Shown here: one piece after another, positions 36,601-45,033 of the stretch
Position numbering within the stretch: position 1 is the stretch's first letter
Layout: the number at the start of each line of letters is the position of its first letter
Source: Bacteroidales bacterium
Lineage (GTDB): Bacteria; Bacteroidota; Bacteroidia; Bacteroidales; VadinHA17
NCBI GenBank assembly: GCA_009877105.1
Contig: WXFD01000058.1
Span: 124,001 to 188,000, forward strand
Reading direction: 5' to 3'
DNA: 64,000 nucleotides
Program-made: the position numbers and the translations under genes
Notes under the pieces: model-generated
What the model was told of the DNA's origin: nothing
Seen by the model: the letters and a program-made list of their open reading frames with translations, nothing else
The model's database searches: none

Positions 36601-36787
36601 CATTCGACTCAATATCAGAGGCACTTGCACCGGGATATGTCGTATAGACAACCACATACGGAAGTTCCATTTCCGGATACAGATCGACCGGCAGCTTAAC
36701 CAGTGAATAGAGTCCCATTACCATCAATCCCACAAAAATCAGGATCGTGGTAACAGGTCTCTTGACCGAAGAACTGTAAATACTCAT
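33629..36787 (-). CDS. RND efflux permease, HAE1/AcrB type
   Basis: A 1052-residue inner-membrane proton antiporter, twelve helices with two large periplasmic loops. The proton-relay residues are present: the Asp pair in GMVVDDAIVVLEN (helix 4) and the Lys in GIVVKNAIVLVDF (helix 10). The start KRPVTTILIFVGLMVMGLYS is typical. It forms a tripartite pump with the adaptor 25 bp upstream and the TolC-like protein. The Asp-Asp/Lys pattern fits drug/organic-compound pumps rather than metal pumps (CusA). Substrate unknown. Confidence 0.93.
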   Translation of the reverse strand: MSIYSSSVKRPVTTILIFVGLMVMGLYSLVKLPVDLYPEMELPYVVVYTTYPGASASDIESNVTRPLENSLNSVSKLKEITSRSSDAVSAIFMEFEYGTDLDEASNDIRSAISFTERLLPDGSEKPTIVKFNTTMMPIMFYAITARESYAGLEKILDEKVVNPLNRIEGVGAVSFSGVPGRKIYIDVDPRKMEAYNLTIEQIGNILRAENMNLPVGYIEMGNTDYPLRIQGEFPESDVVKNIVVSSYGGSNIYLKDIAEVRDTIRESKLDTKINGVKGMGLLVQKQSGGNTVQVTRKIEKSLVRLEKSLPPDVKITKLFDSASFIRDSISNLTETLMYAAIFVILVVLFFLGRWRATFIIILTIPISLVVAFIYLFVSDASINIISLTSLSIAIGMVVDDAIVVLENITKHIERGSRPREAAIYATNEVWLAVIVTTATVVAVFFPLTFVSGLTGVLFKQLGMSVTITIVTSVFAAITLTPTLSALLLKWYPIKEDAPFWTYDGSIRKSLDRFDRFYEKTLKWALRHKTFVVIVSLLVFIGSMSLFFFIKTEFFPQADESRITAKVELQTGTRVDQTIRTADRLDSLIRAKYPEVRLISTSAGADDQGGFAAMFSNQGTHTITYSIRLVPVKERKRSSMEIADELRTDFAKYPEIIHYTVSTSDNMGSFGGSTVDVEVYGYDIAQTNIVAEDLAARIKNIRGAKDVTVSRDKSKPELQIVFDQNKMMANGLNTAMASAAIRNRIDGLVATRLRQYGEEYDVVVRFKRSSTSTLTDIENIGITNATGQLIRLAEIARIKEYWAPPSIEHKRKERIVTVSFTPFKRSLSELKVEVEKAINSINMPAGVMVQISGSIEEQRESFMDIGFLLVISLILVYLIMASQFESLKMPFIIMFSIPFAFSGVAIALFVTNTALSVISAIGAVMLIGIVVKNAIVLVDFINLMRERGNELYEAIAISGRSRLRPVFMTSLTTIFGMFPLAVSSGTGSELWSPMGISVIGGLVFSTIVTLVLVPVVYAIFAKHGERNKNLAIYMEMNFMNDNGNEAGDTFTDK

Positions 36788-36812
36788 TTTATCTCAGATG
36801 TAAGGTGCATAA

Positions 36813-37877
36813 CTATTTTATCACTTCAATTCTGTCACCGTCGATAAGCTTTGCCTGACCTTCGGTGACAAGGCCGGTTCCTTCCTTCAGGAATTCCGAT
36901 AGAACCTCCAGTTTATCGTCAAATCTTTTCCCGAGGGTCACCTCGACGCGTTTTGCCCTGCCGTTTTCTTCAAGAAAAATATATCTGATATTGGTGCCTT
37001 CCTGCATTAATACGGCATTGGAAGGGACAACAAAAGCCTCTACCTCTCCAAGGTCCATGGATACCCTTACGAACATACCGGGCTTGAGAAGATCATTCCT
37101 GTTGGGTAATTCAATCTCTGTTACAAATGATCTGGTTGCTGCATTTATTGTAGGCGCCTTTCTGAAAACCGAACCTGTGAAAACTTCGTTCTCATATACA
37201 TCAGCAACTACACTGGCTTTCATGCCTTTTTTTATGAGGGGATAGTATTGCTCAGAAATATTCACATCTATCTTCAGCGGATTAACCTGCATCAGTGTAA
37301 CAACTGCGGACCGGCCCGATTGCGTGGTGGGTGTTCCCGAATACATTTCACCGTCTTCAAAATACTTGCCGGTCACAACCCCACTGAATGGTGCCTTCAG
37401 ATGCGTGTTTGCCTCCATGAATTCGACAGCTGAGCGGGTAACCTCATATTGTGTTTTAAGCTGATCATATTGCTGCTGTTTAATGCTTCCGGTTCTCAGA
37501 AGTGTGTCAAGCCGGGTAAGATCCTTTGCCAGGCTTCCCAGCTGGATCTTCTGCTGGTAAAGCTGGGTCCGGTCCATGAGAAACAGTTCATCGCCTTTGG
37601 AAACTCGGTCCCCCACTTCGACATTGATCTTCTCGATTCTGCCCGGAGTCGACGGAACGACATTCACCTCTTCGTAAGGAAGTATTGTTGCCGTATAATC
37701 GATGGTCCTTGAGATCGTACTTTTAGCCAGGCTCAGGATTTTCACGGGAACCGCGGTTCTATCTGGGGAAGCAGTTGCTGCCAAAGCTCCTGAATTATCA
37801 CTTTTTTTCCTGGATGAACATGCTGCCACCAGCATGCAGCTTAAAAAAAGTACCGGGATTGTTTTTATGTATTTCAT
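36813..37877 (-). CDS. RND efflux periplasmic adaptor lipoprotein
   Basis: Membrane fusion protein linking pump and outer-membrane channel. I use the ATG at 37877 (MKYIKTIPVLFLSCMLVAACSS), 354 residues; an in-frame GTG at 37901 would add an almost duplicated leader. VAAC is a lipobox, so it is a lipoprotein. It has the biotinyl-lipoyl-like domain (PGRIEKINVEVGDRVSKGDE), a short coiled-coil hairpin and a C-terminal barrel. It is 30 bp from tolC. Confidence 0.92.
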   Translation of the reverse strand: MKYIKTIPVLFLSCMLVAACSSRKKSDNSGALAATASPDRTAVPVKILSLAKSTISRTIDYTATILPYEEVNVVPSTPGRIEKINVEVGDRVSKGDELFLMDRTQLYQQKIQLGSLAKDLTRLDTLLRTGSIKQQQYDQLKTQYEVTRSAVEFMEANTHLKAPFSGVVTGKYFEDGEMYSGTPTTQSGRSAVVTLMQVNPLKIDVNISEQYYPLIKKGMKASVVADVYENEVFTGSVFRKAPTINAATRSFVTEIELPNRNDLLKPGMFVRVSMDLGEVEAFVVPSNAVLMQEGTNIRYIFLEENGRAKRVEVTLGKRFDDKLEVLSEFLKEGTGLVTEGQAKLIDGDRIEVIK

Positions 37878-37907
37878 TATTTTGTAATTTATGTATTTCA
37901 CTGATTT

Positions 37908-39245
37908 TTACAGATTATTAAGAAGTTTATCCAATGCCAGTTTTGTGAGAAGAAGATTCATCAGAGCGGACACATAGTTGTTCTCAGCTTGCAGGTACTG
38001 AGTGTTTGCCTGGGTTAGTTCCAGACTGGAGGCCATGCCCTGCATGTATTTATTCTCCGTACTTTTGTAAACCCGTTCCAGAACATCCACATTCTCCTTC
38101 TGACTCTGATACTGAAGGTTTGCATTCACAAGATTGTACCTGAGCTGCTTCTCCTGAATAAGAAGCTGATCTTCAATCATATTCCTGGTTATCCTGGCTT
38201 TGTTCAGGTTATATTTAGCCTTTTGTATTTTGGCATAGCGTTCGCCGCTTGCAAAAATGGGAACTGATACCTGCAGTCCGGCCATTGAGTTGGGAAACCA
38301 GCTTAGATCCCTCATTTTGTCGCCCATCCCGCTGGTCCCATAGTTGTAGAACCCAGCCAGTGTGGGAAGAACTGACGCTTTTTGAGATTTAAGAGCCAGT
38401 TCCGACATAAGTTCCTGACCTTCAACAAGCTTGTAATTAATGTTCTTTGTGTGATCAAAATCCTGAGACATAAGGGCTTCCACATTAACGGCATTTGTAA
38501 GTCCTTCAAGATTGTCGGTCAGTATGATCCTGGTATCGGCCGAAACACCCAGCTGAAAACGGAGCAGGTTATAATTTAGTTCAATTGTCCGCAACAGTGA
38601 ACTCCTGTTATTGTCCATCATTGTCACGTTGGAAACCATCTGATCGACATCAGTCGATTCGGCCATACCTGCGGAATACATTGACCTTGTTGATCTCAGC
38701 GTTTCATTCAGGTTGGCAATGTTGGCATTAAGGATTTCGAGGGATTTTTCTGATACAAGTATGAGAAAATATGCTGAACTGACAGCTTCCTTGGTGTCCA
38801 GTTCAGAAAGCTCGAGATTATTCGCGTTGAGTTTGTAGGCAAGTTTTGATGTTTCAATTCCCAGGAAGAGGGGCGCATTGAAAATCAGCAGGTTTGCCTG
38901 AAAGGAAGCGCTTGAGTTATATTTCGATCCGAATGTTACCGGAATTTTTGTACCCGGCTGCCCGAAAAACTCCCCCGGCAGAAGGGTTGTCATCAGCTTG
39001 AGGTTGTCTGCAAATGTTCCGTTAGCATTTAACTGGGGAAGTGCGGCTGATATGGTTTCCCACACAGCAGCTTTCGAGGCCATGACATCGGCCCTTGCAG
39101 CCAGAACTGATTTGTTGTTCAGGATGGCATAATCCTGAGCATCCCTTAATGAAAGCTTCAATTCGCTTCCTCCCTCCCGGGCTTGCTGGGAATAACCGTG
39201 CAGAAAGCCGGATAGTATCAGTATGATTACCAGTCTTCTTTTCAT
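37908..39245 (-). CDS. TolC-family outer-membrane efflux protein
   Basis: A 445-residue outer-membrane channel with an N-terminal signal peptide (MKRRLVIILILSGFLHGYSQ) and two repeated helical coiled-coil/beta-strand halves, typical of OEP domains (LSLRDAQDYAILNN and LTQANTQYLQAENNYVSALM). It is the first structural gene after the TetR regulator and completes the tripartite pump. Confidence 0.92.
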   Translation of the reverse strand: MKRRLVIILILSGFLHGYSQQAREGGSELKLSLRDAQDYAILNNKSVLAARADVMASKAAVWETISAALPQLNANGTFADNLKLMTTLLPGEFFGQPGTKIPVTFGSKYNSSASFQANLLIFNAPLFLGIETSKLAYKLNANNLELSELDTKEAVSSAYFLILVSEKSLEILNANIANLNETLRSTRSMYSAGMAESTDVDQMVSNVTMMDNNRSSLLRTIELNYNLLRFQLGVSADTRIILTDNLEGLTNAVNVEALMSQDFDHTKNINYKLVEGQELMSELALKSQKASVLPTLAGFYNYGTSGMGDKMRDLSWFPNSMAGLQVSVPIFASGERYAKIQKAKYNLNKARITRNMIEDQLLIQEKQLRYNLVNANLQYQSQKENVDVLERVYKSTENKYMQGMASSLELTQANTQYLQAENNYVSALMNLLLTKLALDKLLNNL

Positions 39246-39585
39246 AAATTCGCCTCTTTAATTAAATTGCGGAAAGCTTTCAGTCAAACATGATTGTACA
39301 TCCGGTGAAGATGCTGCCGGAATAAAAGATAGTTGCGTGCATGACCCGGATTTTATTCCGACGGCTGGTTTGCTTTAATATCACTTTCCTTCTTATCATG
39401 TGAAAATTAATTTATATACTACTGGAGATTAAGTGGTTCACATGGAACCCACATGAATCTTCTTTTCATGCTTGTTTGTGATTCTGTATCATATGGGTTT
39501 CATCCTTTTATAATTTATTGTTTAAAGATCAAATGCCTGTATGCCTCACGGGCAGGGAACCACTCACGATTGAACGCAGTAATAC
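39246..39585. other. tetR-tolC intergenic region with 14-bp repeats
   Basis: A 340-bp gap without a gene. It contains a 14-bp motif CATRTGGGTTYCAT: at 39442-39455 (on the minus strand) and 39490-39503 (plus), with a third copy inside the end of tetR (39613-39626, plus). These are candidate operator or repeat sequences. No full promoter match was found. Confidence 0.5.
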
Positions 39586-40215
39586 TCATTCGTGTCTCGG
39601 CTTCTGGTCAATCATGTGGGTTTCATAGTAGTTTATAAGTTCAAGGCCCTTGGGGGTCGAGATTCCCCTCAAATAATTTATATAAACATCCCTGATCACG
39701 TGCATCCTGTGATTGGCATCCTGCTCGGGATCATCACCCCTGTCTGACATCCGGATCAATTCAAACAGGCATTTATTTGTAATTTCAACATCAATGTCAT
39801 CGCGGAAAACACCTTCCTTAATTCCATTTTCTATCAGGTACGGGGTTGAATAAGGATAAGGGAAATGACCCGTTTTTTTCAGATCCATAATGGCATCATT
39901 GCTAAATTTCATCATGTCGAGCCTGAATGCGGGGCTAATTCTCCGGATATGCTCACTCATCGTTTCCAGGAGCCTGAATATGGCCTCAATCACGTTCTCT
40001 GATTCATTGAAAATCCTGTTAATCAATTCCTTCTGTCGTATTACCATATGACTGACAACACCCGCCAGAAGCTCATTCTTATCCTTGAAAACTTCGTATA
40101 TTGTCCTTTTGGATATGCCAAGATTATTTGCCAGCATGTCCATTGTGACTGCTTTAATACCGTACTGTCTGAACAGACGCGCAGCCTCTTCCGTAATTCT
40201 TTGCCTGTAATCCAT
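39586..40215 (-). CDS. TetR-family transcriptional regulator
   Basis: I choose the ATG at 40215 (MDYRQRITEEAARLFRQYG), 209 residues; in-frame ATGs upstream at 40263 and 40335 would add an unusual leader. The TetR helix-turn-helix is at residues 4-50 (GIKAVTMDMLANNLGISKRT followed by IYEVFKDKNELL). The C-terminal two-thirds is a helical ligand-binding domain without family-specific motifs. It precedes tolC-adaptor-RND in the same direction and probably represses the pump in response to a substrate. Confidence 0.88.
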   Translation of the reverse strand: MDYRQRITEEAARLFRQYGIKAVTMDMLANNLGISKRTIYEVFKDKNELLAGVVSHMVIRQKELINRIFNESENVIEAIFRLLETMSEHIRRISPAFRLDMMKFSNDAIMDLKKTGHFPYPYSTPYLIENGIKEGVFRDDIDVEITNKCLFELIRMSDRGDDPEQDANHRMHVIRDVYINYLRGISTPKGLELINYYETHMIDQKPRHE

Positions 40216-40520
40216 GCCTGAAAATAAATCGTGCAAAAATGAATAAACTATTTTAGTTTTCATAGTTTTATTTGTTAAATTCCGTTTAAATTCGGTAAAA
40301 AAGCGATATTTACGGGTAAATGACGATTGAGACATGGAATTAAAGTCTGAATGTATGATATCCCGGACTATGTGCAGGAAGAAATCTCAAATAAGCCCGA
40401 ACAAACTGTAAAAATTCATTTTTTATGATCCTGAACAGGTTAACTAGCTCATCCTCTGCAATTTTCTGCTCCACGACATTTTTATACAGCCTGAAATACT
40501 ATAAATAAAAGCCTGGTCAG
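40216..40520. other. tetR-gntP divergent intergenic region
   Basis: About 305 bp between the TetR start and the permease start. No gene, consensus promoter or strong inverted repeat is visible; it must hold the promoters of both genes unless tetR begins further upstream at 40263 or 40335. Confidence 0.5.
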
Positions 40521-41837
40521 ATGTCAATTTTTTGGGTAGTTATCGGTATTCTGTTTCTGGTTCTGCTTATTATTGTTCTCAAATACAATCCGTTCATTGC
40601 CTTTGTAATTACTTCTTTATTTGTGGGAGTCGCCGAGGGAATGAAGGCGATCGATGTTATTACTTCCATTCAGCAGGGCATCGGCGACACGCTGGGGTCG
40701 CTGGTATTGATTCTCGGTTTCGGTGCAATGCTAGGCAAGATGGTTGCCGACAGCGGCGCTGCCCAACGAATATCCACAAAACTTACTGATCTGTTCGGTA
40801 TCGGGAACATCCAGTGGGCAATGGTACTTACTGGTTTCATGGTGGGCATCCCAATGTTTTACAATGTAGGATTCGTTGTACTTATTCCGCTTGTTTTTAC
40901 CGTTGCGGCATCAACTGGTCTTCCGCTGCTTTACGTAGCAATACCATTGCTGGCATCGCTTTCCGTCACTCACGGATTCCTTCCGCCTCATCCTTCCCCC
41001 ATTGCCATATGTACGATGTTTGGCGCTGATATCGGCAAAACAATTGGTTTTGGCATTATTATAAGCATTCCGGCTATTATCGTTGCCGGTCCGTTTTTCG
41101 GAAAAACCCTGAAAAAGATCAAGGCGAGCCCCATTAAGGAATTTGTCAGCTCCAGGGCAATGAGTGATGATGAGATGCCCGGTATCGGTATCAGCGTGTT
41201 AACAACCCTGATGCCGGTGATTCTTATAGGAGCCTATTCTGTTTCCACAATATTTCTCACCGAAGGAAACAGGTTAAGATCGGTTCTGGAATTTATAGGC
41301 GATCCTGTTATGGCAATGCTGATCTCCCTGATCCTGTCGGTATACCTTCTCGGAACCAGGCGGGGAAAAAGTATGACGGACATAATGAATTCTCTCGGGA
41401 ATTCGATAGGCAGCATTACAATGGTACTTCTTATCATTGCAGGAGCGGGTGCATTCAAGCAGGTTCTTGTAAGCAGCGGTGTTAGTGACGACATTGCCGG
41501 TTTACTGACCAAATCTTCCATGTCACCGCTTCTGCTTGCGTGGCTCATTGCAGCAGTGATCAGGATATGCATTGGTTCCGCAACCGTTGCCGGCCTGACA
41601 ACGGCAGGGATCCTTCTGCCGCTGGCTACTGGAGGAACGGTAAACAAAGAACTCCTGGTTCTTTCCATTGGAGCAGGCAGCCTGATGCTTTCACACATAA
41701 ATGACAGCGGTTTCTGGATGTACAAGGAATACTTCAACTTAAGCGTAAAAGACACATTTAAAACCTGGACGGTCATGGAGACAATAGTTAGTGTCATCGG
41801 GCTTCTTGGGGTACTGGTTGCAGACCTGCTCATCTAG
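40521..41837 (+). CDS. GntP-family sugar-acid/hydroxy-acid permease
   Basis: A 438-residue proton symporter with about twelve membrane helices. Signatures are FGAMLGKMVADSGAAQRIS, GIPMFYNVGFVVLIPLVF, HGFLPPHPSPIAIC and a C-terminal HINDSGFWMYKEYF, all typical of GntP. Known substrates include gluconate, other sugar acids and D-serine (E. coli DsdX is a family member). It is followed by ridA and a D-threonine aldolase/D-serine dehydratase-like gene, which makes a D-hydroxy-amino-acid a reasonable substrate here, but that is inference. Confidence 0.88.
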   Translation: MSIFWVVIGILFLVLLIIVLKYNPFIAFVITSLFVGVAEGMKAIDVITSIQQGIGDTLGSLVLILGFGAMLGKMVADSGAAQRISTKLTDLFGIGNIQWAMVLTGFMVGIPMFYNVGFVVLIPLVFTVAASTGLPLLYVAIPLLASLSVTHGFLPPHPSPIAICTMFGADIGKTIGFGIIISIPAIIVAGPFFGKTLKKIKASPIKEFVSSRAMSDDEMPGIGISVLTTLMPVILIGAYSVSTIFLTEGNRLRSVLEFIGDPVMAMLISLILSVYLLGTRRGKSMTDIMNSLGNSIGSITMVLLIIAGAGAFKQVLVSSGVSDDIAGLLTKSSMSPLLLAWLIAAVIRICIGSATVAGLTTAGILLPLATGGTVNKELLVLSIGAGSLMLSHINDSGFWMYKEYFNLSVKDTFKTWTVMETIVSVIGLLGVLVADLLI

Positions 41838-41849
41838 AATTGTCTTTCG

Positions 41850-41857
41850 TATATTTG
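41850..41857 (+). promoter_or_regulatory. Putative -7 element of the ridA-DTA pair
   Basis: TATATTTG matches TAnnTTTG about 70 nt upstream of ridA. No -33 TTTG at the right spacing. Confidence 0.4.
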
Positions 41858-41925
41858 CCGGATTTTTACTTATTTTATCATAGCGGAACAACGAATCATC
41901 ATTTATAATCGCAAAAATCATAGAA

Positions 41926-42393
41926 ATGGAAATCAACCCTGAATCAAGGCTGGCAGAATTAGGGCTTATTCTGCCTCCTGCCCCCGATCCTGCCGGAGTA
42001 TACAAACCAGTGCTTGTCGTAGAGAATTTACTGTATGTATCAGGGCAGGCACCGCTCAGATCCGACGGAACACTGATTAAAGGCAGGCTGGGCGCGGATC
42101 TCGGGCTTGAAGACGGAAAGCTTGCGGCACGGCAGGTTGGATTGGCCATGCTTGCCACCATCAGGAAACATTTCGGCGATCTTTCCAGGATCAGGAGGAT
42201 CGTAAAAGTACTTGGTATGGTAAACAGTACCCAGGATTTTGATCAGCATCCTGCCGTGATCAACGGATTCAGTGAACTGATGGCCGATGTGTTTGGCAGC
42301 GAAAACGGGATTGGCGTCAGAAGTGCTGTCGGCATGATCCTTCCAATGAATATCGCAGTGGAAATAGAGGCCGTTTTCGAAATACACCGGTAA
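41926..42393 (+). CDS. RidA-family enamine/imine deaminase
   Basis: A 155-residue trimeric YjgF/RidA protein that hydrolyses reactive 2-aminoacrylate-type enamines released by PLP dehydratases. Conserved residues include LYVSGQAP, the catalytic Arg in GVRSAVGM, and the C-terminal AVEIEAVFEI. It is the longer Rid subfamily (about 150 rather than 125 residues). Its stop is one base from the start of the PLP enzyme gene, which is a likely source of its substrate. Confidence 0.88.
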   Translation: MEINPESRLAELGLILPPAPDPAGVYKPVLVVENLLYVSGQAPLRSDGTLIKGRLGADLGLEDGKLAARQVGLAMLATIRKHFGDLSRIRRIVKVLGMVNSTQDFDQHPAVINGFSELMADVFGSENGIGVRSAVGMILPMNIAVEIEAVFEIHR

Positions 42394-42394
42394 T

Positions 42395-43522
42395 ATGCAA
42401 TCCCCAGGATCACCATTTACAGGGTGGTATGTGGCAGGAAATGCAGGAGAACTTGAAACTCCTGCTCTGATCCTTTATCCTGAAAGGATAGAAGCCAACA
42501 TCAGGAAAATGATTGATGTGGCGGGCAGCGCGGACAGGCTTCGTCCGCACGTCAAGACCCATAAAATTCCGGAAATTGTCCAACTCCAGGTCAGGCACGG
42601 AATCAGGAAGGTGAAATGCTCCACAATCGCCGAAACCGAAATGGCAGCCAGGGCCGGAGCCGATGATATTTTGCTGGCTTACCAGCCTGTAGGACCCAAT
42701 ATTCAGAGATTTTTTTCGCTCCCAAGGAAATTTCCTTCAAAGAAGTTTTCATGCATATCTGATTGTGAGTCTATCCTCAGGGAGTTGTCGGATCATGCAT
42801 CAGTCACCGGGTATAAGGCTCATATATGGCTCGACATCAATGCGGGAATGAACAGGACCGGCATAGAACCGGGGGAAAAGGCGCGGGAGCTTTTCAGGAT
42901 GATCTCATTGCTGCCCGGGCTTGTACCTGCAGGTCTGCATGTTTATGATGGCCATATCAACGAAAGAAATGTCGAAAACAGGATAAAAATATGTGATGAG
43001 GCATTTGCACCGGTCCGGTCACTGATTGAAGATATCTCAATTATGACAGGAGCGCCTGTAAAGGTTATTGCCGGAGGCACCCCCACATTTCCGGTTCACG
43101 CCCGCAGGGAGAACACCGAATTAAGCCCGGGGACAACCCTGCTGTGGGATTATGGTTACGGCTCATCATTCAGCGACATGCAATTCCTTTATGCTGCCGT
43201 TCTTCTGACAAGGGTTATAAGCAAACCTTCCGGCAACAAGATATGCATCGATCTGGGACACAAGGCCGTTGCATCAGAGATGCCCCACCCGAGAATACAT
43301 ATTGAAGGAATGCATGATTACCGGGTCACCGGCCACAGTGAAGAACACATGGTAATTGAAACCACGGAAGCAGGAAAAATAAACGTCGGCGATCATCTCT
43401 ACGCAATTCCATGGCATATCTGTCCAACAGTAGATCGTTATGATACAGTATATGTATCAGAAGGGGGGATGGTAACCGGGCAGTGGCAGGTTGAGGCCAG
43501 GAAACGAAAAATCAACCTTTAG
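42395..43522 (+). CDS. D-threonine aldolase / D-serine dehydratase-like PLP enzyme
   Basis: A 375-residue fold-type III (alanine-racemase-like) enzyme. The PLP lysine is Lys54 in RPHVKTHK. The C-terminal metal pair is His341 and Cys343 (PWHICPTVD), matching the zinc-binding HxC of eukaryotic-type D-serine dehydratases and D-threonine aldolases. The start follows the ridA stop by one base, suggesting translational coupling. It cleaves or dehydrates a D-beta-hydroxy amino acid; which one cannot be told from sequence. Confidence 0.85.
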   Translation: MQSPGSPFTGWYVAGNAGELETPALILYPERIEANIRKMIDVAGSADRLRPHVKTHKIPEIVQLQVRHGIRKVKCSTIAETEMAARAGADDILLAYQPVGPNIQRFFSLPRKFPSKKFSCISDCESILRELSDHASVTGYKAHIWLDINAGMNRTGIEPGEKARELFRMISLLPGLVPAGLHVYDGHINERNVENRIKICDEAFAPVRSLIEDISIMTGAPVKVIAGGTPTFPVHARRENTELSPGTTLLWDYGYGSSFSDMQFLYAAVLLTRVISKPSGNKICIDLGHKAVASEMPHPRIHIEGMHDYRVTGHSEEHMVIETTEAGKINVGDHLYAIPWHICPTVDRYDTVYVSEGGMVTGQWQVEARKRKINL

Positions 43523-43557
43523 TATATCTACCCGAAACAGGCAATTCATCAACAGGA

Positions 43558-44781
43558 TCATCTGTAGAGATAGACGAATCCCCTGTACTCTTTGTTGTCA
43601 TACCTGACATTGTCCCATCCCCTGGCTTTTATAATATAATAATAAACTCCAGGGCTTGCCTTAAGCGAAGTTCCTCTTATATTTCCGTTCCATCCTTCCC
43701 AGTTCTTTAATATCTCTCCTTCGCCGTAAAACTCATAGACTTTTATCCCGCTCCTGGAATATATATCGACACTTATGTATCTCAGTGAAGTTTTGTCAAC
43801 CATAAACATATCATTCATTCCGTCGTCATTGGGCGTGAACACATTCGGAATACTGAGGCCGGATTTGTCGACAACAATTTTATCGAATGTCATCGAATCA
43901 ATACAATGCAACGAGCTTTCGACAATAAGCCTGACCTTATAATCCCCCGGGATAAAGTAGGTGTGTGGGGCTGGACTGATATCATTGGAAAATGTATCGT
44001 CGCCAAAAATCCATTTATACTTCAAGGCTCTTACCGATTTGTCGGTAAATGTGACTTCAAGGGGGGCCTCGCCTTTAGCTGGATCAACAGTGAAGTCAGC
44101 CTTAACGTGAATGGATTCATAAAAGAAGGATGATTCGGTTGTACAGGAGAAGCTGTCGGTCACATGCAGGTTGTATGTGACATCATCCAGGGGGGGATTG
44201 AATGTCTGGGGGTTAAGTTCAATGTCGGGATATGGAATGGAGGAAGCCGGCTGGGACGACCAGAGGAATCTGACCCTGTTGGGCAGAATGATCCGTGAGC
44301 CGCTGTTGATGTCGCGGTAGTAGAATGTATCAACGGCTGCCTCTCCTCCCAGCGCCACATAATCACAAGTAAAATGACGAAGTTCGGCTTTGGAATGGGG
44401 TGAGTCCAGAAATATCCAGCCTGTCAGGCTGGCAGAATATCCGGAAGCACCGGTTATGTTGACCCGGTATCCCCCCTCATCGAGGTTTGTAACTGAAGAA
44501 CTGAAAACCCCTGTTTCATTCTTAACCGGGATTGTAAAATTCCGTGTCGCATCGTTCCACCTGGACCAGGAAAAAGTGAAAGGTCCGGTTCCGCCGGGGC
44601 TCACTGCATTCAATTCTCCTTTCTGATTTCCTGAGGCGTTACAGAAAATAAATATCGGGTGTCTCAGCGAAGGAGCTGACGGATAGGAAGTATACCTGAC
44701 AGCATTGCTGCCCGGTGCAGTGAGCTGGGCTTCCAGGGTGACTGTCAACAATATAGCAACGGTAAATAAATAATAACGCAC
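43558..44781 (-). CDS. T9SS type B secreted PKD-domain protein
   Basis: A 407-residue surface/secreted protein. It has a signal peptide (MRYYLFTVAILLTVTLEAQ), Ig-like N-terminal regions, a PKD domain at about 235-300 (APLEVTFTDKSVRALKYKW, FGDD), and the gliding-motility-type C-terminal domain from IPNVFTPNDDGMNDMF to the end (FVYLYR). That C-terminal domain is the type B sorting signal for the type IX system. A structural or adhesin role is likely. Convergent with the D-threonine aldolase-like gene (35 bp). Confidence 0.9.
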   Translation of the reverse strand: MRYYLFTVAILLTVTLEAQLTAPGSNAVRYTSYPSAPSLRHPIFIFCNASGNQKGELNAVSPGGTGPFTFSWSRWNDATRNFTIPVKNETGVFSSSVTNLDEGGYRVNITGASGYSASLTGWIFLDSPHSKAELRHFTCDYVALGGEAAVDTFYYRDINSGSRIILPNRVRFLWSSQPASSIPYPDIELNPQTFNPPLDDVTYNLHVTDSFSCTTESSFFYESIHVKADFTVDPAKGEAPLEVTFTDKSVRALKYKWIFGDDTFSNDISPAPHTYFIPGDYKVRLIVESSLHCIDSMTFDKIVVDKSGLSIPNVFTPNDDGMNDMFMVDKTSLRYISVDIYSRSGIKVYEFYGEGEILKNWEGWNGNIRGTSLKASPGVYYYIIKARGWDNVRYDNKEYRGFVYLYR

Positions 44782-45033
44782 GGATATTCAGATCTTCGTA
44801 GCAAAAACGAAATAATGGCTTTTTTGGTATCAATAATCCTGCAAGTATAATAAAACCCTGATTTATTCGGATAATTATATTACAAGGATCTTTATTTCAT
44901 TATTTGGATACAAGGCCAATCACGATCACTGTTCCGGCGGCAGGATCCAGGTTCAAAATCCTGGCAAAGCATGATTTTCCCGGCAGACGGCTCAGGTTAT
45001 CATATCAGAACGATCTGTCATAATCAGGCTGAA

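Noticed and set aside
44948..44966. Sequence resembling a tRNA T-arm (CCAGG, TTCAAAAT, CCTGG)
   Set aside because: The loop has eight rather than seven bases and no acceptor, D or anticodon arm can be built around it.
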